Below are positions 12,928-25,563 of a stretch of DNA of 64,000 nucleotides, in pieces. The translations under genes were made by a program, and so were the position numbers. The notes under the pieces were generated by a model. That model ran no database searches. It saw only the letters and a list, made by a program, of their open reading frames with translations, and was not told the DNA's origin. Source of the DNA: Chrysoperla carnea (lineage: Eukaryota > Arthropoda > Insecta > Neuroptera > Chrysopidae); assembly GCF_905475395.1 (NCBI RefSeq), contig NC_058338.1:40707935-40771934 (forward strand). The letters run 5' to 3'. The stretch's first letter is position 1. Each line of letters begins with the position of its first letter.

Positions 12928-13434
12928 CTAGCGGACCCGACAGAAGTTGTCCTGTAGAAACGTAACTTAAATTCATTAATTAGCCCGTTAGCTCATCCCA
13001 ACAGGCCAACTAAACCCAAATTTTACTCTTATCTATTACCTCTTTTCTATCCCGCTAAACCCCAACCCATCAGCCTTCGGCCTAGCTGGAGCCTTTAGTA
13101 GTGTAGCTCGCTGCTAAAAATGCATAGTACATAGTTAGTTGTAATAAAAAAGTAATTTTGATATTAAACAACACCTCAATAATAATAAAAATGCATAGTA
13201 TACAGTAAGTCGCAATAATAATGAAATATATTATTTATATGCGCTCCCACCATTTAATGAAATTTAGTTTCTTTGGTGCGGAACCCACAAAAACAATTGT
13301 AGCGGACCTAATGGTGAATCTAAACCATCCTCGAATCCCCTTGAACACACACACAAAATATCATCAAAATCGGTCCAGCCGTTTTTGAGTTTTAGCGAGA
13401 CTAACGCACAGCAATTTATTTTTATATATACAGA
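12928..13434 (-). mobile_element. Helitron-like non-autonomous element
   Basis: Read on the minus strand, the element starts TCTGTATATATAAAAATAAA and continues TTGCTGTGCGTTAGTCTCGC, then CGGCTGGACCGATTTTGATG. It ends with GACAACTTCTGTCGGGTCCG followed by CTAG (12928-12931). The 5' TC, the short GACA..TGTC hairpin just before the end and the terminal CTAG are the known structural marks of Helitrons. The base after CTAG is C, where T is usual, so either the target or the end has mutated. It has no Rep/helicase coding and is about 507 bp long. A duplicated ATGCATAGTA.ACAGT-type block lies inside (about 13118-13135 and 13190-13208). Confidence 0.7.
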
Positions 13435-14362
13435 ATAATGTCATAATTAGCAACAAATAATCTTACCTGCAAAAAACAGCAAATACACGTTGAAATTAAA
13501 TCGTACTTTACTTCGAATCGCCCCTCGATTATTATCCAATAATTAATACAGGATGTTCTATAATTAATTGACCATAGATCCGAATAAGGTCAAGATCAAT
13601 GACATAGCTCTTTACCAAATTTTATATTATATAAAAAATATAGGAAATTTACTTATTTACAATAAATAATATTAACGTTTTTGGAAAAGAGTGCACGGTT
13701 ACAGACATATAACAGAAGTTATTGCTCTCGTTATTTTGAATGCCACTGTTACACCAGTGAGCATGTATCCCTTGGCAAAAGCAAATAGCGACCTTATAAA
13801 ACCTTTGTTCCAAGAGGCATTTTTTAACTTCATCTATAAAGTCAAAACAGTTTCATAATATTAATGTTTAAAAATAAAAAAATGAAATCATAAGATTTAT
13901 GCAATAAATAAAACTGTAAAATGCATCCACTGAACGTCCCACTGCTGACTGAGTCCTGAACAAGCTACAATTTAAAGTATCCAACAGTCAGCCACCTAGT
14001 TGTTACTTATAGTACGTAGCACTACAAAAATAATTGCATATTATTCACCTACGCTAGCAAGCTACACTACGCTACGCTAGACTACAACACAATACATAAT
14101 AATAATAACAGTACAGTTAAAAGTGATAATAAAATTTATATACGTGTGAAATATGATCACAATTTACATATTAAATTTGATATTTAAGTGCTCTTTTAAA
14201 ACAGTAATTTAACATTTAATATGTCAAACTTGAAAATTTGTTATACGTGCTTTGGTAACTACTACCTACCAGTAGTTCTATGACTATCCTATTATATAAT
14301 ATACTGGATGATTATTTAAAAAGTTTCTAGTAAATTTCTTTAAAAATGAATCTGAACATTAA
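13435..14362. other. No firm feature; possible degraded repeat
   Basis: The part around 13675-13745 (TTTTTGGAAAAGAGTGCACGG and following bases) resembles 6930-6990 (TTTTTGGTCTAAAGTGTACGG and following), with a similar ATGCCACT or GGAGGCACT a little downstream. This suggests two very old copies of one repeat, but the match is too short for me to define borders. The rest, including a patch of CTACGCTA-type repeats near 14052-14085, shows nothing further. Confidence 0.35.
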
Positions 14363-14666
14363 CAAGTGAAATTTACAAAATTTAAAAAACCTCCGACAAC
14401 TTTTTCGGTTCCGGAACCCTAAACTCGCACTTGAAACATATATAAGAACACTCTCCATTAAATTACCTTTGTTCTTAAAGACTTTTAAAGATCGTCGCCA
14501 CTTTTTTTAATTTTGTTCGGGTACGGAACCCTAAACTCGCACTTGCAAAAAAATTAAAATCGGTTCATTCGTTTAGGCGCTACGATGCCACAGACAGACA
14601 AACACACAGAAACACACACATAGCGGTCAAACTTATAACATCCCTTTTTTTAATTGGGGGGCTAAA
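14363..14666 (-). repeat. Dispersed repeat R1, copy 2
   Basis: Minus-strand copy of the 8831 element. On the + strand it shows GTGAAATTTACAAAATTTAA, AACCTCCGACAA and two tandem copies of ACCCTAAACTCGCACTTG (about 14416 and 14529). CGGTTCATTCGTTTAGGCGC, a CACAGACAGACA run and AGCGGTCAAACTTATAACAT follow. The two direct copies about 115 bp apart match the arrangement in the 8831 and 57115 copies, so the internal duplication is ancestral. Confidence 0.75.
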
Positions 14667-17600
14667 CAACTGGAATTTGAATTTTAAAAAGGAGTAAAAT
14701 ACTGGATTGATTTTTTTAGTAAGGAATGAAAATATTCTGGCTTTATAATTCGAAGGGGTTTTACATATAAACGATGCTCAACTTTGTTTTTTTAAATGGA
14801 ACTATTTATTACAAAAAGCAATTTTGGTAAACCTACAGTAAAAACCGCGGTAAAATCAGATATTCGAAATTAAGGTGTAGGAAAAAAATTTCACTGACAA
14901 AGTTTGCTATTTTTGTTGCAAAGAATCAGAATCTTCTTTAAAAAACAAATTTGTTCATTTGAACTTAAAAAACTTCTCAAAAAATAATACTTGACACTTT
15001 TCTTACAGTCCAATCAGTTTTTTATTATTCTTTTTAATTAGCTGGAAACTTTTTAAAAGTCACACTGTGTAGTATACAATGTACTTTGAATATCAATATT
15101 ATATTATACAGTCACCTTTCTAAGTTAAATTTGTATCATAGATCTTTCGTTTCACAGCCGAAGAATACCATTATACTCTTAGGGTAGATACTTGTTCACT
15201 CTCTAGATTTGGTCTAGCTAGAGAATAAGATTAGATTCAGCCCTATTTAGAGCATTATTGTGATAAAATGAATATACGTAAATATTTTTAAATATACGTA
15301 GTATATCTAGATACAATCTGGAATATTTTATGGAATTTATGCAGTTTCAATATGATTGTTTGGAAACTGTTTTTCGTCATTGTTTCAATTTTCGGTTTAT
15401 TAATTAACTTGTAGGTATGCAATGTAGCTAGGTCTAGCTAGAACAGAAAAAACTACAGAGTGCAAATATCCTTAAGACACCTTCTAGCTAATCGGAACGC
15501 TAATCCGACCAGAAACTCTGTAGCTGTAGCAAATTACATACGACCAATCTATAGTTTCCCATTAAAAAACCCACCCTTATTTGACAACCTATTTTTGCAA
15601 TGGCAAATGAAATTTGAATAATTATTTTCAAGACCGTCCTTAATCAAAATATGATTTTGAATTTTTTAGAGTGTGAATGCAAAATTCTCCACTTTGGTAA
15701 AGATAAATCCCACAAGAAAGCAGAACTGACTTACGTAAATTAACCACCTTTACTATTACAACTGTATATAAAAAGAAAGTTTTTTTTCGCTTCCGTTTTG
15801 GATTACTTATAGAAAAATGTATGTTTTGAAGAAGTCTTTTGAAAAATAAAAATTTTCGTTTGGCTCTTGGATGCAGATTTTCTCCCAAAATATTAATATT
15901 ATTATATAATATATTTATTACCTTACTCTTCAACTGGAATCGAATTTCCGATTTGTTTACATATCAATCTTTCAAAAAGGTACGAAAAATTTTTTTCAAA
16001 CATGTGCTTGTTTGGTTTGACAAAAACTTGTGATCGAAGCAGTATCATGTTTTTTCATAAAAATGTGGGTATTTTTCCATTAATAGTCTCACAACACAAA
16101 TAAGGTATCACTTGGAGAATGTATTCATTATTTTCATGCTTAGTTCTAAACTAAGAGAACTCTTGTTAGACAACTACTACCTTTGGATACTTGCTCTTGA
16201 CAGTAGATTGAACAAGTTGTAGTAGTAGTGATCTTTACTAGAAACTATCTGAATGTTGTGAATTCATCTTAGTTTTCTGCTATATAGCAGAGTTGTTTGT
16301 TGATTCGTTCTAGGTGTTGTGATGCCTCACAATTTCTTGATACAAAGTACTTTCATTACTAACAAAATACAAATATTAAACTATAGAAAAATATTATGTA
16401 ATTTTGAAAGATATTCTTTTGCAATGGAATAACGAAGAAATATGTAAGTTACATGCTAACATATTGAAATCAATGGAAGATATGTTTTTTAATTCAAAAA
16501 GTAAAATTACAAAATCCACTTTTTTGTTTTGCAAATATCAATTTTTCAAAAAATTATGCAATAAATTATTGTGCTAATAACTAGAATTTTTGATGCTAAT
16601 AATGGTTAAAAAAGTCTAATTTTGAAAAGTTGATGAGTTTTTGCCCTACTGGGTTTTATACTTGAACCTCTCTGTCCCATCGTGCAAAGTCAAATATATC
16701 ATGTATTTATGATAGCAAAATGGCAACTATCAGTTTAACTTGTAGAAAAGTATTTCAATAACTTTTGGATAGCCGAAATTTTGGTTTTGAATATCAGTAA
16801 GTCATAAATAGTTTACATAAGCTATTTAATAAACATACGTTTTGTGTTGTCGCAAATAAACGAAACTAAACTGAACAGTCATCGATTCGAATTTAGGTGA
16901 ACTATATTTTACTTAACTAACTAGTTAACAAACTACACACATTGGTAATAAGGTGAAACTATGTGTACATACCTTTTGTATACATAATTCAGTAGACAAA
17001 GTTTATCAAAAAAATGTTACTCCATCTATTATATTGAAAATTTAAGGCCGATAAAGTTACTATTTAGAACATACAAAATATATTTAATGTACTCCTGTAC
17101 TGTTGATAACATATAATTGATGCTTCAGGGAGAGATCGAATCGTTGAAACCCAATTGCGCCGAAATAAATTGGTAATATTTGCCAGTTTGGCGATAAATG
17201 AAGTCAGTTTGGCGGTCATACTTTGAAGTAATCAAAAATGTTTGGTTTTTGTAAATAAATCTTCGAAAATGCTCATTTAAAAAACGAACCATGTAACAAA
17301 GAAAATATAAATCTTGATAAAGTTCGTCCGGCGAATAAAAATGTACTTCGAATCAAAAAATTAAAAACGAACTTCATACAATTTTTACTTGCCAACACAC
17401 TCTTAAAATTTGGCATTTTATGAGGGTCATTTTAAATTTTTGTTAAAATTGCGCATAAATTTTTATTTTAAAATAAAAATCACAGCAATTTGTTTATTTC
17501 TATTTATCCATCAATATGTTCGCTAATTCTATAACAGCAACACGAAAAGGCAGCAAGCAGAAAATTTAACATCACCCGTGATCTCAGACAAATAAATATG

Positions 17601-20600
17601 TTAGTTATTTTTTTAACTCATGCATTTGTAAAATATAATTTCTATATTATAAAAAGTAATTCTACAATATGTTTAAGCTCTTATTGAATTACTAAATTTA
17701 CAACAAAGAGAAAAAGTGGAAAATTTATTTAATACACCCAATCTGAGTACATTTTATAATGCCAGATATAATATTGTACAGCATAGAAATTTTATGATAC
17801 ATAATGGAAGTTTTATATGTATTAGTGTAAGTTTATGTAGATGTGTTTATGTATGTATGTATGTATTTATGTATGTAATTATGTATATGTGTGTAAGTTG
17901 TATGTATTGTATGTGTATGTGTGTATAATCTTTTACAGTGTTTAAAACTAACGAAGTTACTATCAGACATCATATATACATTATATCTTTATTAGAATAC
18001 ATAAAAACTAGGGTTGTACAAATACAATTCTAGCTATCAATTGAGAATTTCAAAAATGTTTACCTATATTAAGTACAAAGTATATGTAGTTTTTACGTTG
18101 AAGTAATATAATCAAACAATTATCTCAAAAATTCTGGTGAAGATCTGGCGAGAAAAAAGTTATTTAAGAATATAGACTTAAAGTCATTTGGATCAAATTT
18201 GGAAGTCATTCGTTACAATGTGTCAACCTATATTGACTTCCGTAATTATTGAATTGGGGCGGGGTCGAAAGGTGATTTAAATATTTTATTACCTGCAATA
18301 TTTTATTTCATGCAAGTTAATGTTCTTCAACTAATCAATACTTTCCATTCCATTCCATTATAATTTTCAAACTCGAAAAACTTTCTTCGAAATAGTAAAT
18401 AAAAACAATAAAAGTATGCCATGATTATATATAGCAAAGAAAATTATGCCTGAAATTAATCTTCTAAATTGTGCTTCGATCTTTGACGACCAGAGATATG
18501 GCCATCGTTTTTCTTTCAATCATTACGTAATTCAATCTATTAACAAGCAAATACTCAAAAAATTTACTTTTATAGCTACTTTCAGTTTTTACTGTATGAA
18601 TTAATTGTAGTATTAGCTTATAAAAGACATTACGTTTGAATTTATCAGGATATTTACTATGACATAACATAAAAATTTCATTGTACTTACTTAAAATTAT
18701 CTCTGTTATCTTTAACTTCTGATAACTTTCACCACTCATTTTTTTAAAATGATAAAACATAAAATTTTGACAAAAGATACAAATTGACTTACTTTATTTG
18801 GTTTTACTCCTCAACCTGCAAGCAAAGCAAAACAATTAAGAGCGATAAGGAACATATTTCCAAAAAAAAAAAAAAACGCAACAAATACAATCGATATATA
18901 AATATTGTCAAGTCCTATCTTCCAAGTTTTCTTTTTCTTAACAAAGTTTCTGCATGAAAAACAAACCTGTAAAACGTTTCGTTTGTATATCACTATGTTT
19001 TTCAATGCAAAAAAAATTTTTGTTTAAAAGGGCTATACTCATGTATATTTTGGGCCATAATAACAAATGAACTTAAATATATGTATAATTGACTCAGATA
19101 CACAGTTATTGTTACATACATTTTCACTTTCAATATCTAAACAAGATGCTAAACCCTAATTTAATGCCTTATATTACATATTTTTTTAAAATATTAAAAA
19201 AACTTTAAATATACATTTACTATTTATTAACATAACATAAGCTTCTACTGCTAAACCAATTACAAAAGTGTGTAAAAAAAATAGTGCATATATTAACCTC
19301 GATGTATTCTATTTTCAAATTGAAGGAAAAAATAGCGTACAAAGAAAAAAACTGTGAATAAAATGCTTCAAGCGTTCAATATAAACTTTACTCATTTTGC
19401 TTCCTTTTTTTATATTTTATTATAATCATTCAAATAATAATGCTTGGCCATTTTTATTAAGCTCACTCCTTTTAAGTTTTTTAACTTCATTAAGTAATAT
19501 AATATAAAAACTTTTTAAGTTTATTTTTATAGAAAATTTTTCATAGAAAATAAAATATTTTCCATAATTATTTTTATGAAATTAAAATGTGTTGCTTAAT
19601 GCTTATAATATTAATTGTGATTTAAATACATGCAGTAGTTATATAGGGTGTCCAATCTTTATCTCCATAGATGAACATTCCTTCAACGGAACGCTTTTTG
19701 AAAAAAATATACCTATATGATAGAGTTGTTTTACTAGGAGGTTAAAAATTTTTTCACCCTGGCCTGGAATTTTTTCTTCGCTTGCAAAGTGTCTTATTAA
19801 TTAATTTATGTTCGTGACTGATTAGAGATAGAAGAGAAGACAAAAAATTTAGAAGGTTATTTTTCATAAAAGTTTCATAAAAGTTGACGTTTAAGAGAAG
19901 TCTCTGCATCGTAGGATTTTATGCAAGAAATCAGCCTTCTAACATTTTACGAACTATCTTAAAAATAATGGCTGAGTAACAAAATGAAATATTAACCAAA
20001 ATAATGACTTTTCTTTTTATCTGATTCCTAATTTCATATAATTTCTAATTACATCATAGTTCATTAGCAATTATGAATGTGCCTGAAGTTACTTTAACAC
20101 GCCAATCGATATATTTTTTTTCATTTCTTTATTTTTAATAAAGTAGTTTATTAGTTGAAATTATATTAGGTTTTTGGAAGTACATGCTATATTATAATAA
20201 ATAATTAAAATAATAAAAAATAATTTTATTATTAGTCTATGACTACAAGTTTTTTTATTTTATCTCAAAATATTTCGATCTTGCGTTCATTCTCAAGAAA
20301 TTCCACCTTGAGATTGTTTTTTAACTAATTTTTTTAATACCTTGGGATGAATAACATTCCCTTTTGCGTTTAAACTTCGCTTACTTGTACCTGAAAATCT
20401 ATAAAATAAAAAACGACTAACGCACTGTAATAACCAATGATTTCCGTTGAATATGATTTATAAAATAATATTCAATTGTCAAGTTATAAATTTGTTACTC
20501 TGCTCGCAAAAAATTTTTCATAATATTCGGCAATAAAATTACATTAACAATCAGTCATTAGCCAATTTACATTCCCACAATATAACCTCATTTCAATAAA

Positions 20601-20912
20601 CATGCTGCCTAGTAAAAAATATTAAATGCACAAGTTTAATCGTCCCATACAATTGATAATTTCAACGTGAGAATTAAACTTTGCGCAATTAATTAACAAT
20701 GTGCGGTTTATCGTTGTAGGAAATATCGGGTACAAAGAGTGTGCAAAGAGGAAACTTACCCATAAATAAATTAAACTGACCAACTTGCAATGAAATTTAA
20801 ACTGACTAATGCAATTTTCTATCAAGTTTTGTACAAAAGAAATAAACATAAATTTAGTAGAGTTAATTATAGAATTATACTTTCTAACAAGTTTTTTCTT
20901 TTATTTTTACAG
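14667..20912. other. No gene recognised; intron 1 or upstream flank
   Basis: About 6.2 kb without a recognisable element, except a TGTA-rich microsatellite at 17846-17925. The 98-codon minus-strand frame at 18464-18760 is discussed among the rejected items. The final bases, 20880-20912, form the pyrimidine-rich acceptor of the downstream exon. If that acceptor is real, a further non-coding first exon and promoter must lie to the left, possibly outside the window. I could not find them. Confidence 0.5.
17846..17925. repeat. TGTA-rich microsatellite
   Basis: Imperfect run of GTAT/TGTA tetranucleotides with interruptions (GTATGTATGTATGT, then TTATGTATGTAA and TATGTGTGTAAG). The open frame crossing it at 17716-17928 is a product of the repeat. 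Confidence 0.85.
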
Positions 20913-21447
20913 GAAAATTGGACAATCACGGATGAAACAGTATTTTGAAGAAACGTAGAAATTTATATACATATAACAAATAGCATACAAATATTTTGCA
21001 AGAATGTTGACAGAAGATTCAAATGTATAGAAAATTACAAACATACAGAAAGGCGAACGAACAAATATATAACAACTTTTGAAAGATAATTCTCAGAACA
21101 TCCTCATTAGCATCAACCGGAAAATCTATTGGTAGCTGAAGATATATTCTCTTGTGTAGATATATCCTGTCACATAAGCACAACACATAGACACATTGTA
21201 CTATATATCCTGTCCACGTTTCCGGTTTAAGTACAATAAAGGAAAGAGACACAGACAACTCACACACACAAAGAGAGTGAGACACTGTGGAGGGTTTTTC
21301 ATTCTGTATGGAACGAAAATCTATTTATACAAATAACAATAATAATACAAATTAGAAATAAATATTTTTTGATAAATAACATTTTATCTTTGTGTGAGCA
21401 ACGCAAAATATTATTTCATATTTAAATTCATTACCGTTTCATTCAAA
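20913..21447 (+). other. 5' untranslated part of signal-peptide exon
   Basis: The stretch TTTTTTCTTTTATTTTTACAG (its AG at 20911-20912) is a strong polypyrimidine tract plus AG acceptor. From there to the ATG at 21448 the sequence is less AT-monotonous than its surroundings and contains a purine-rich AAAGAGAGTGAGAC patch near 21270. I read it as the leader portion of a 608-nt exon ending at 21520. The alternative is that transcription starts inside this stretch and the acceptor is fortuitous. I cannot separate the two without transcript data. Confidence 0.45.
20932..21355 (+). promoter_or_regulatory. Four short upstream ORFs in the leader
   Basis: If the leader model is right, four ATG-initiated short frames precede the main ATG: 20932-20958 (8 codons plus stop, MKQYFEET), 21004-21030 (MLTEDSNV), 21023-21082 (19 codons, overlapping the previous one) and 21308-21355 (15 codons, ending NNNNNTN). 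Such upstream ORFs usually lower translation of the main frame and allow reinitiation-dependent control. That role is inference from general knowledge, not something visible in this sequence. Confidence 0.35.
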
Positions 21448-21520
21448 ATGTTGATTAATAAAATGTTTCCACTACGGCCGCTTTTCATCGCAGCATTTTT
21501 GGTGCTTGTTTCATTCAAAG
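21448..21520 (+). CDS. Partial CDS: signal-peptide exon of unknown protein
   Basis: From the ATG at 21448 the frame runs 24 codons plus one base to the donor G|GTAAGG at 21521. A second in-frame ATG lies at 21463 (codon 6) and could equally be the start. A basic N-terminal stretch (MLINKMFPLRP) is followed by a hydrophobic core (LFIAAFLVLV) and the more polar SFK. This is the classic signal-peptide layout, so the product should enter the secretory pathway. The exon ends in phase 1. Phase-1 junctions after signal-peptide exons are frequent in genes for secreted and cell-surface proteins. The frame continues open past the donor for about 25 codons to a stop at 21592, so an unspliced short secreted peptide is the alternative. 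Protein family not recognised. Confidence 0.55.
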
Positions 21521-23375
21521 GTAAGGGACAAATTTATAATTTTCTTCTATTTATTTTGTATGATATGCAAACAATATGTATACACAATCGATGACTAGAT
21601 TGTCTTATCGTTAAAATTTGAATAAAATTTAGTTTTGTTTCGAAGATAATTCCTTGGCAACTCATCATTTGGTTGAACAATTTTTAGATATTCACTAAAG
21701 CCCAGGATACAATTAATGTGTAGGTACGTGATATATATAAAAAGTATCGAAATATCCTACTCATGAAAATACTATCAAAAATATCTCCATAAATTTACAA
21801 AAAATATCTTAAAAATTCTAAAAACCGGCTACTTACATCGGTTCACTATACCGGATTCAATTAGCCATTGCCATTCAAGAGGCTAATCTATGTTCTAAGT
21901 GCATGTAAAACAGAAGAAAAGTTAAGAAACACCATATCTGCCCCATTTAAACCACTTTCGCATCGTGAAAATCTAGTTTTTGGTAAATACAATCAATTTA
22001 TCATCAGATTGCATCATATATTGTTAGAAGAAAGAAGATATTCAGATATTGTAAGATCTACAATAAAGATTTTTTTCTACGATAAAAAACTCAAAATTAA
22101 AAAAATTATTTCAGAGTGTTCTTAAAATCAGAATGCTTATAATTTGGTCAAAAAATAGGCGTTTCACATGACATTCCTTATATACTAAAATTAGTACAAT
22201 TTCTAAATGGTTTACTACTCAAAAAAACCGACGTTTTTGAAAACGCTATCAAATAATTAAATCATTTGTAATCGCAAATGGTTAACAACTAAAAACTAAA
22301 AATTATGTCATTAATATGAAAGCTCGAAATAGCACGTTTGTAAATTTATAACATGTTAAATTTAAATTTGATATTTAATTCCATTTTAGATATAATTATT
22401 AAATTTATTTGCATTAATATCTTACAAAGTTATTATTAGCAGACTACTAATTTGGTTTGTATATTTTATTAGACTACTATCAAATATGTGTTTATATAAT
22501 AAGATATATATAAGCTTGTCTGCCTATTCTAACTATAATTGTGTTACTAATTTAGATATGGTGTCTGTTATATCTTGGAAAACTATAGACACTTGGAAGT
22601 AGTCGGATATATCTAGTGTAGTGTATGTACTTACTACATCGATGCATCGAGTCAGTGTGGATAGGCTTAAACGTATTTCATTAGCTTTGGCTGCAAACAT
22701 TTCTTGTATAGTTCGCCCTTTTTATTTGAAGCTGTTTGAAAAGTTGTCTCAAAACGTAATTTCGAGCTTAGCCCACTAAAATGTAGATATTAGTTAAACA
22801 GTTTTATTGCTTCTAAATTTTACACGTAGTTTTTTAACCAAAATAATTGAATTGAAATTTACCATTATCAAATATTTGACATTTTAGTTTATATCAAAAA
22901 ATACAGATAAACATCCGTATTTTTTGGTTATATTTACCAGTATAATATCATCTTAAAAGTTGTTAATAATTATTAGTACTAGTCGAATTAATTTATATAA
23001 ATTAATTTTTTTATTTTATTTCTTAAATAGCTATTTGATTCAATTTATAAATAATTAATATGAGAAAAATTATAGAAAAGATTGATATGGCTTCGATACT
23101 GCCATACTACCTGAATTCACAAATTTAATGTCAAGTTCAATAGTATTTATCCTTGGAAAACAATATCCTTCAAATATTCATCGCATCTAATCTCTCACAG
23201 AGTTTAATTTGAGTAATTATTTCAGGCATAAAAGTTTATTTGAACCGTTCATACCAACTTTACTTTTCAGATAAACGAGAAAAATATTTCAGTCATTACA
23301 TATTACATTTAATGATGGCTTAAACCAAAAGTCGCAGAATAAAATACAATAAATACAAAAAGTTACGAAGCCTGT

Positions 23376-23662
23376 CGTCCTATTACCTCAGTTGGTTGTG
23401 GCGTAACCTATTCCGTCCGCGGTATGCTTAGGGTAGTTGGTTCGATTCCCACCGAAAACAAAATTAATATAATTAATAGTTGTGACGGGCTGGTGTAGTG
23501 CATGGTATATGCATGGAGGAGGTGCACTCAGCCTCTGAAATTGAGGAGCTGATAAAAATGAGACTATCAGCGGAAAGGTAGTAAAACACATATATGGTAT
23601 CACAATGGGCTGTATGGGCAAAGTGTGTCCTTCGTGGATAGCCAATATAACCTAACCTAACC
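23376..23662 (+). mobile_element. tRNA-derived SINE, long form, with target duplication
   Basis: The 5' part resembles a tRNA gene. It has an A-box-like ACCTCAGTTGG (23385-23395) and a near-perfect B box, GGTTCGATTCC (23439-23449), with CCGCGGTATGCTTAGGGTAG between them; these are the internal RNA polymerase III promoter elements. A core with AATTAATATAATTAATAGTTGT and GGGCTGGTG follows, then a unique middle, then GTGTGTCCTT..GTGGATAGCCAATATAACC and a CCTAA-type tail. The 12-bp direct repeat TACGAAGCCTGT flanks it at 23364-23375 and 23663-23674, showing retrotransposition. The minus-strand element at 55953-56138 is a shorter relative. The frame read on the opposite strand (23388-23645) is not a gene. 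Confidence 0.85.
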
Positions 23663-25195
23663 TACGAAGCCTGTAAAATAGAAGCACTTACTGGATATAA
23701 CTATTTGCCCCCCTTTCGGATACTAACATCCGTTTTATTAACGTAGGTATTTTCAGTAAACATTCAAATCATTTTATTTTGTTGTTAAAACGAATATTTG
23801 CAACATATTCATGTTAGTTCATAGACAACAAAGTACTATGGTCGGTCTACACCAGTGTCAAAATAATCGTATATTTTGTGTGTTTACAAGTAATATCTTC
23901 ATTGTTCAAGTCTTATAAATATAGGGTATCTACCATGTTTATAGATAGAATGACTATTAAAACATTTTTCATTTTTATGTAGATAATTCATAAAACTTGG
24001 CAATAAATACATTTTATCGAATCTTATCTTAAATAACATTACATAAGCAACCTTCAATGAAACCAATTCCGTAAATTTAACAAATGAATGTTTGAACCTT
24101 GGTCGCCTATGTATCAAAAACTGTTATTTTTCAAACACTGTATTTGTGAAGACTTTTGATCTATCATACTCAACAAGGATTACTAGAATTCACAGTTTTT
24201 GAAAACTTGACCGAAAGTCACTCTCCATAAGCGAAAAACAGAAAATACTTTTTGTTTTATATATGCTCAAGCAGCTTATATACTTTCCATTTAACAGTAT
24301 ATTTTGGTTGGTAAGACGTCATGTTTGTGCCAAAAATTATGATAACTGTGCAGTTCAGACAGATAATTACGCAATTATCAGAGAAAACACAGTTTCCTCC
24401 GTTTTTATTCTTTCAAAAATGCTAGTAAAACAAAGAACCAAAAAAATTTCTTACCAATAATCTTTAAAGTGTTTTTAGGGTTCAGTGTCACTACAAAAGC
24501 CACAAAGTTGAATGAGAAAAATAGTGGAGCTCTACTTCATTTCGTTAATTAATTTGATTTTCTGTCAGTGATATTAGGCAAGGTGTAACAGCTCAGTGAG
24601 AGACACTCAGGCCATAAAGCCTGCTATGAACTGAAGAAAAATCAGAAGAAATTATATTCCTCGAACAGATTGGATCTGTCCAAGAATAACAAAAGAGAAT
24701 TTCACGTCCACAGATTCAAGCTCCAAATGTTCTTCAAAATCTTGCCTTTCCATTACCAAACCTAGGTAGTGACAGAGAAGATCATTGTCTTCTTTCTCCC
24801 ATCCACTGCTTTGTTAACTCAAAAAGCTCATTAACGTATAACGACTTGGTGATTCTTATTTCTTTTTGATCTTATACAAGATGAATGAGATCTGTGGTTA
24901 CCATCTCGCATATGTTACTTTGGTTACACTAAAAACCAAAATATGTGTTGCCTGTGCTACATCGAGTAGAGAAATTTTAAATCAGCCTGTATAAGAAAAA
25001 CATATGATAGATATATGCAGTTGACATATTAAGATGAATTAAACAGCTTACATATTATGTTATATGGAAGGATATATGTGTGTTGTGATATACATATTAT
25101 ATTGTTGGTTAGTTATTATCTGATTTATATTAATAACAAATTATTATAAATTGTTATGATTATATTAATGGAACTTTAGGTTAAATTAATTAGTT

Positions 25196-25215
25196 TATGT
25201 ATGTATGTATGTATA
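25196..25215. repeat. (TATG)n microsatellite
   Basis: A short perfect run of GTAT tetranucleotides just left of an unremarkable AT-rich stretch. Confidence 0.75.
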
Positions 25216-25563
25216 ATGTATATGAGTGTGTTTAGCACACGGATTGTATTGCTTTGCTATTATACAGATTGTATTGTAAAATATTTAGTTTAGGTATTAT
25301 TAGCCAAGAGGCTGTACTATTGTCTAAAGATTGCAATTTACCAATTATATTAATATATACTTTCTTAAATTTATTTTTAAAGGAGTACAATAAAAAGGCT
25401 TCGAAATACTTGAATATATCTGTGAGAGAACAGTTTCTCATAACTATTTCAAAATATTAGTTCTTTTCAAGTGGATATTAAAATGTAAATGTTTTAAAGC
25501 GATTGGGGGCACTTAAGGGCACAGAAATTTTCAGATAATTTCTTATATGCCTAAAAGTTTTAG

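Noticed and set aside
18464..18760. 98-codon minus-strand frame (MFYHFKKMSGESYQK...) with fairly protein-like composition
   Set aside because: No motif or family recognised, no clear acceptor or donor consistent with an exon, and frames of this length occur by chance in 64 kb of non-coding DNA. It would deserve a protein search before being dismissed fully.
23385..23449. Possible functional tRNA gene
   Set aside because: A- and B-box-like motifs are present, but the acceptor and anticodon arms are not intact and the sequence continues into a SINE body with target duplications.
23388..23645. 85-codon minus-strand frame rich in proline
   Set aside because: It lies wholly inside the SINE at 23376-23662; its higher GC content comes from the tRNA-derived head.
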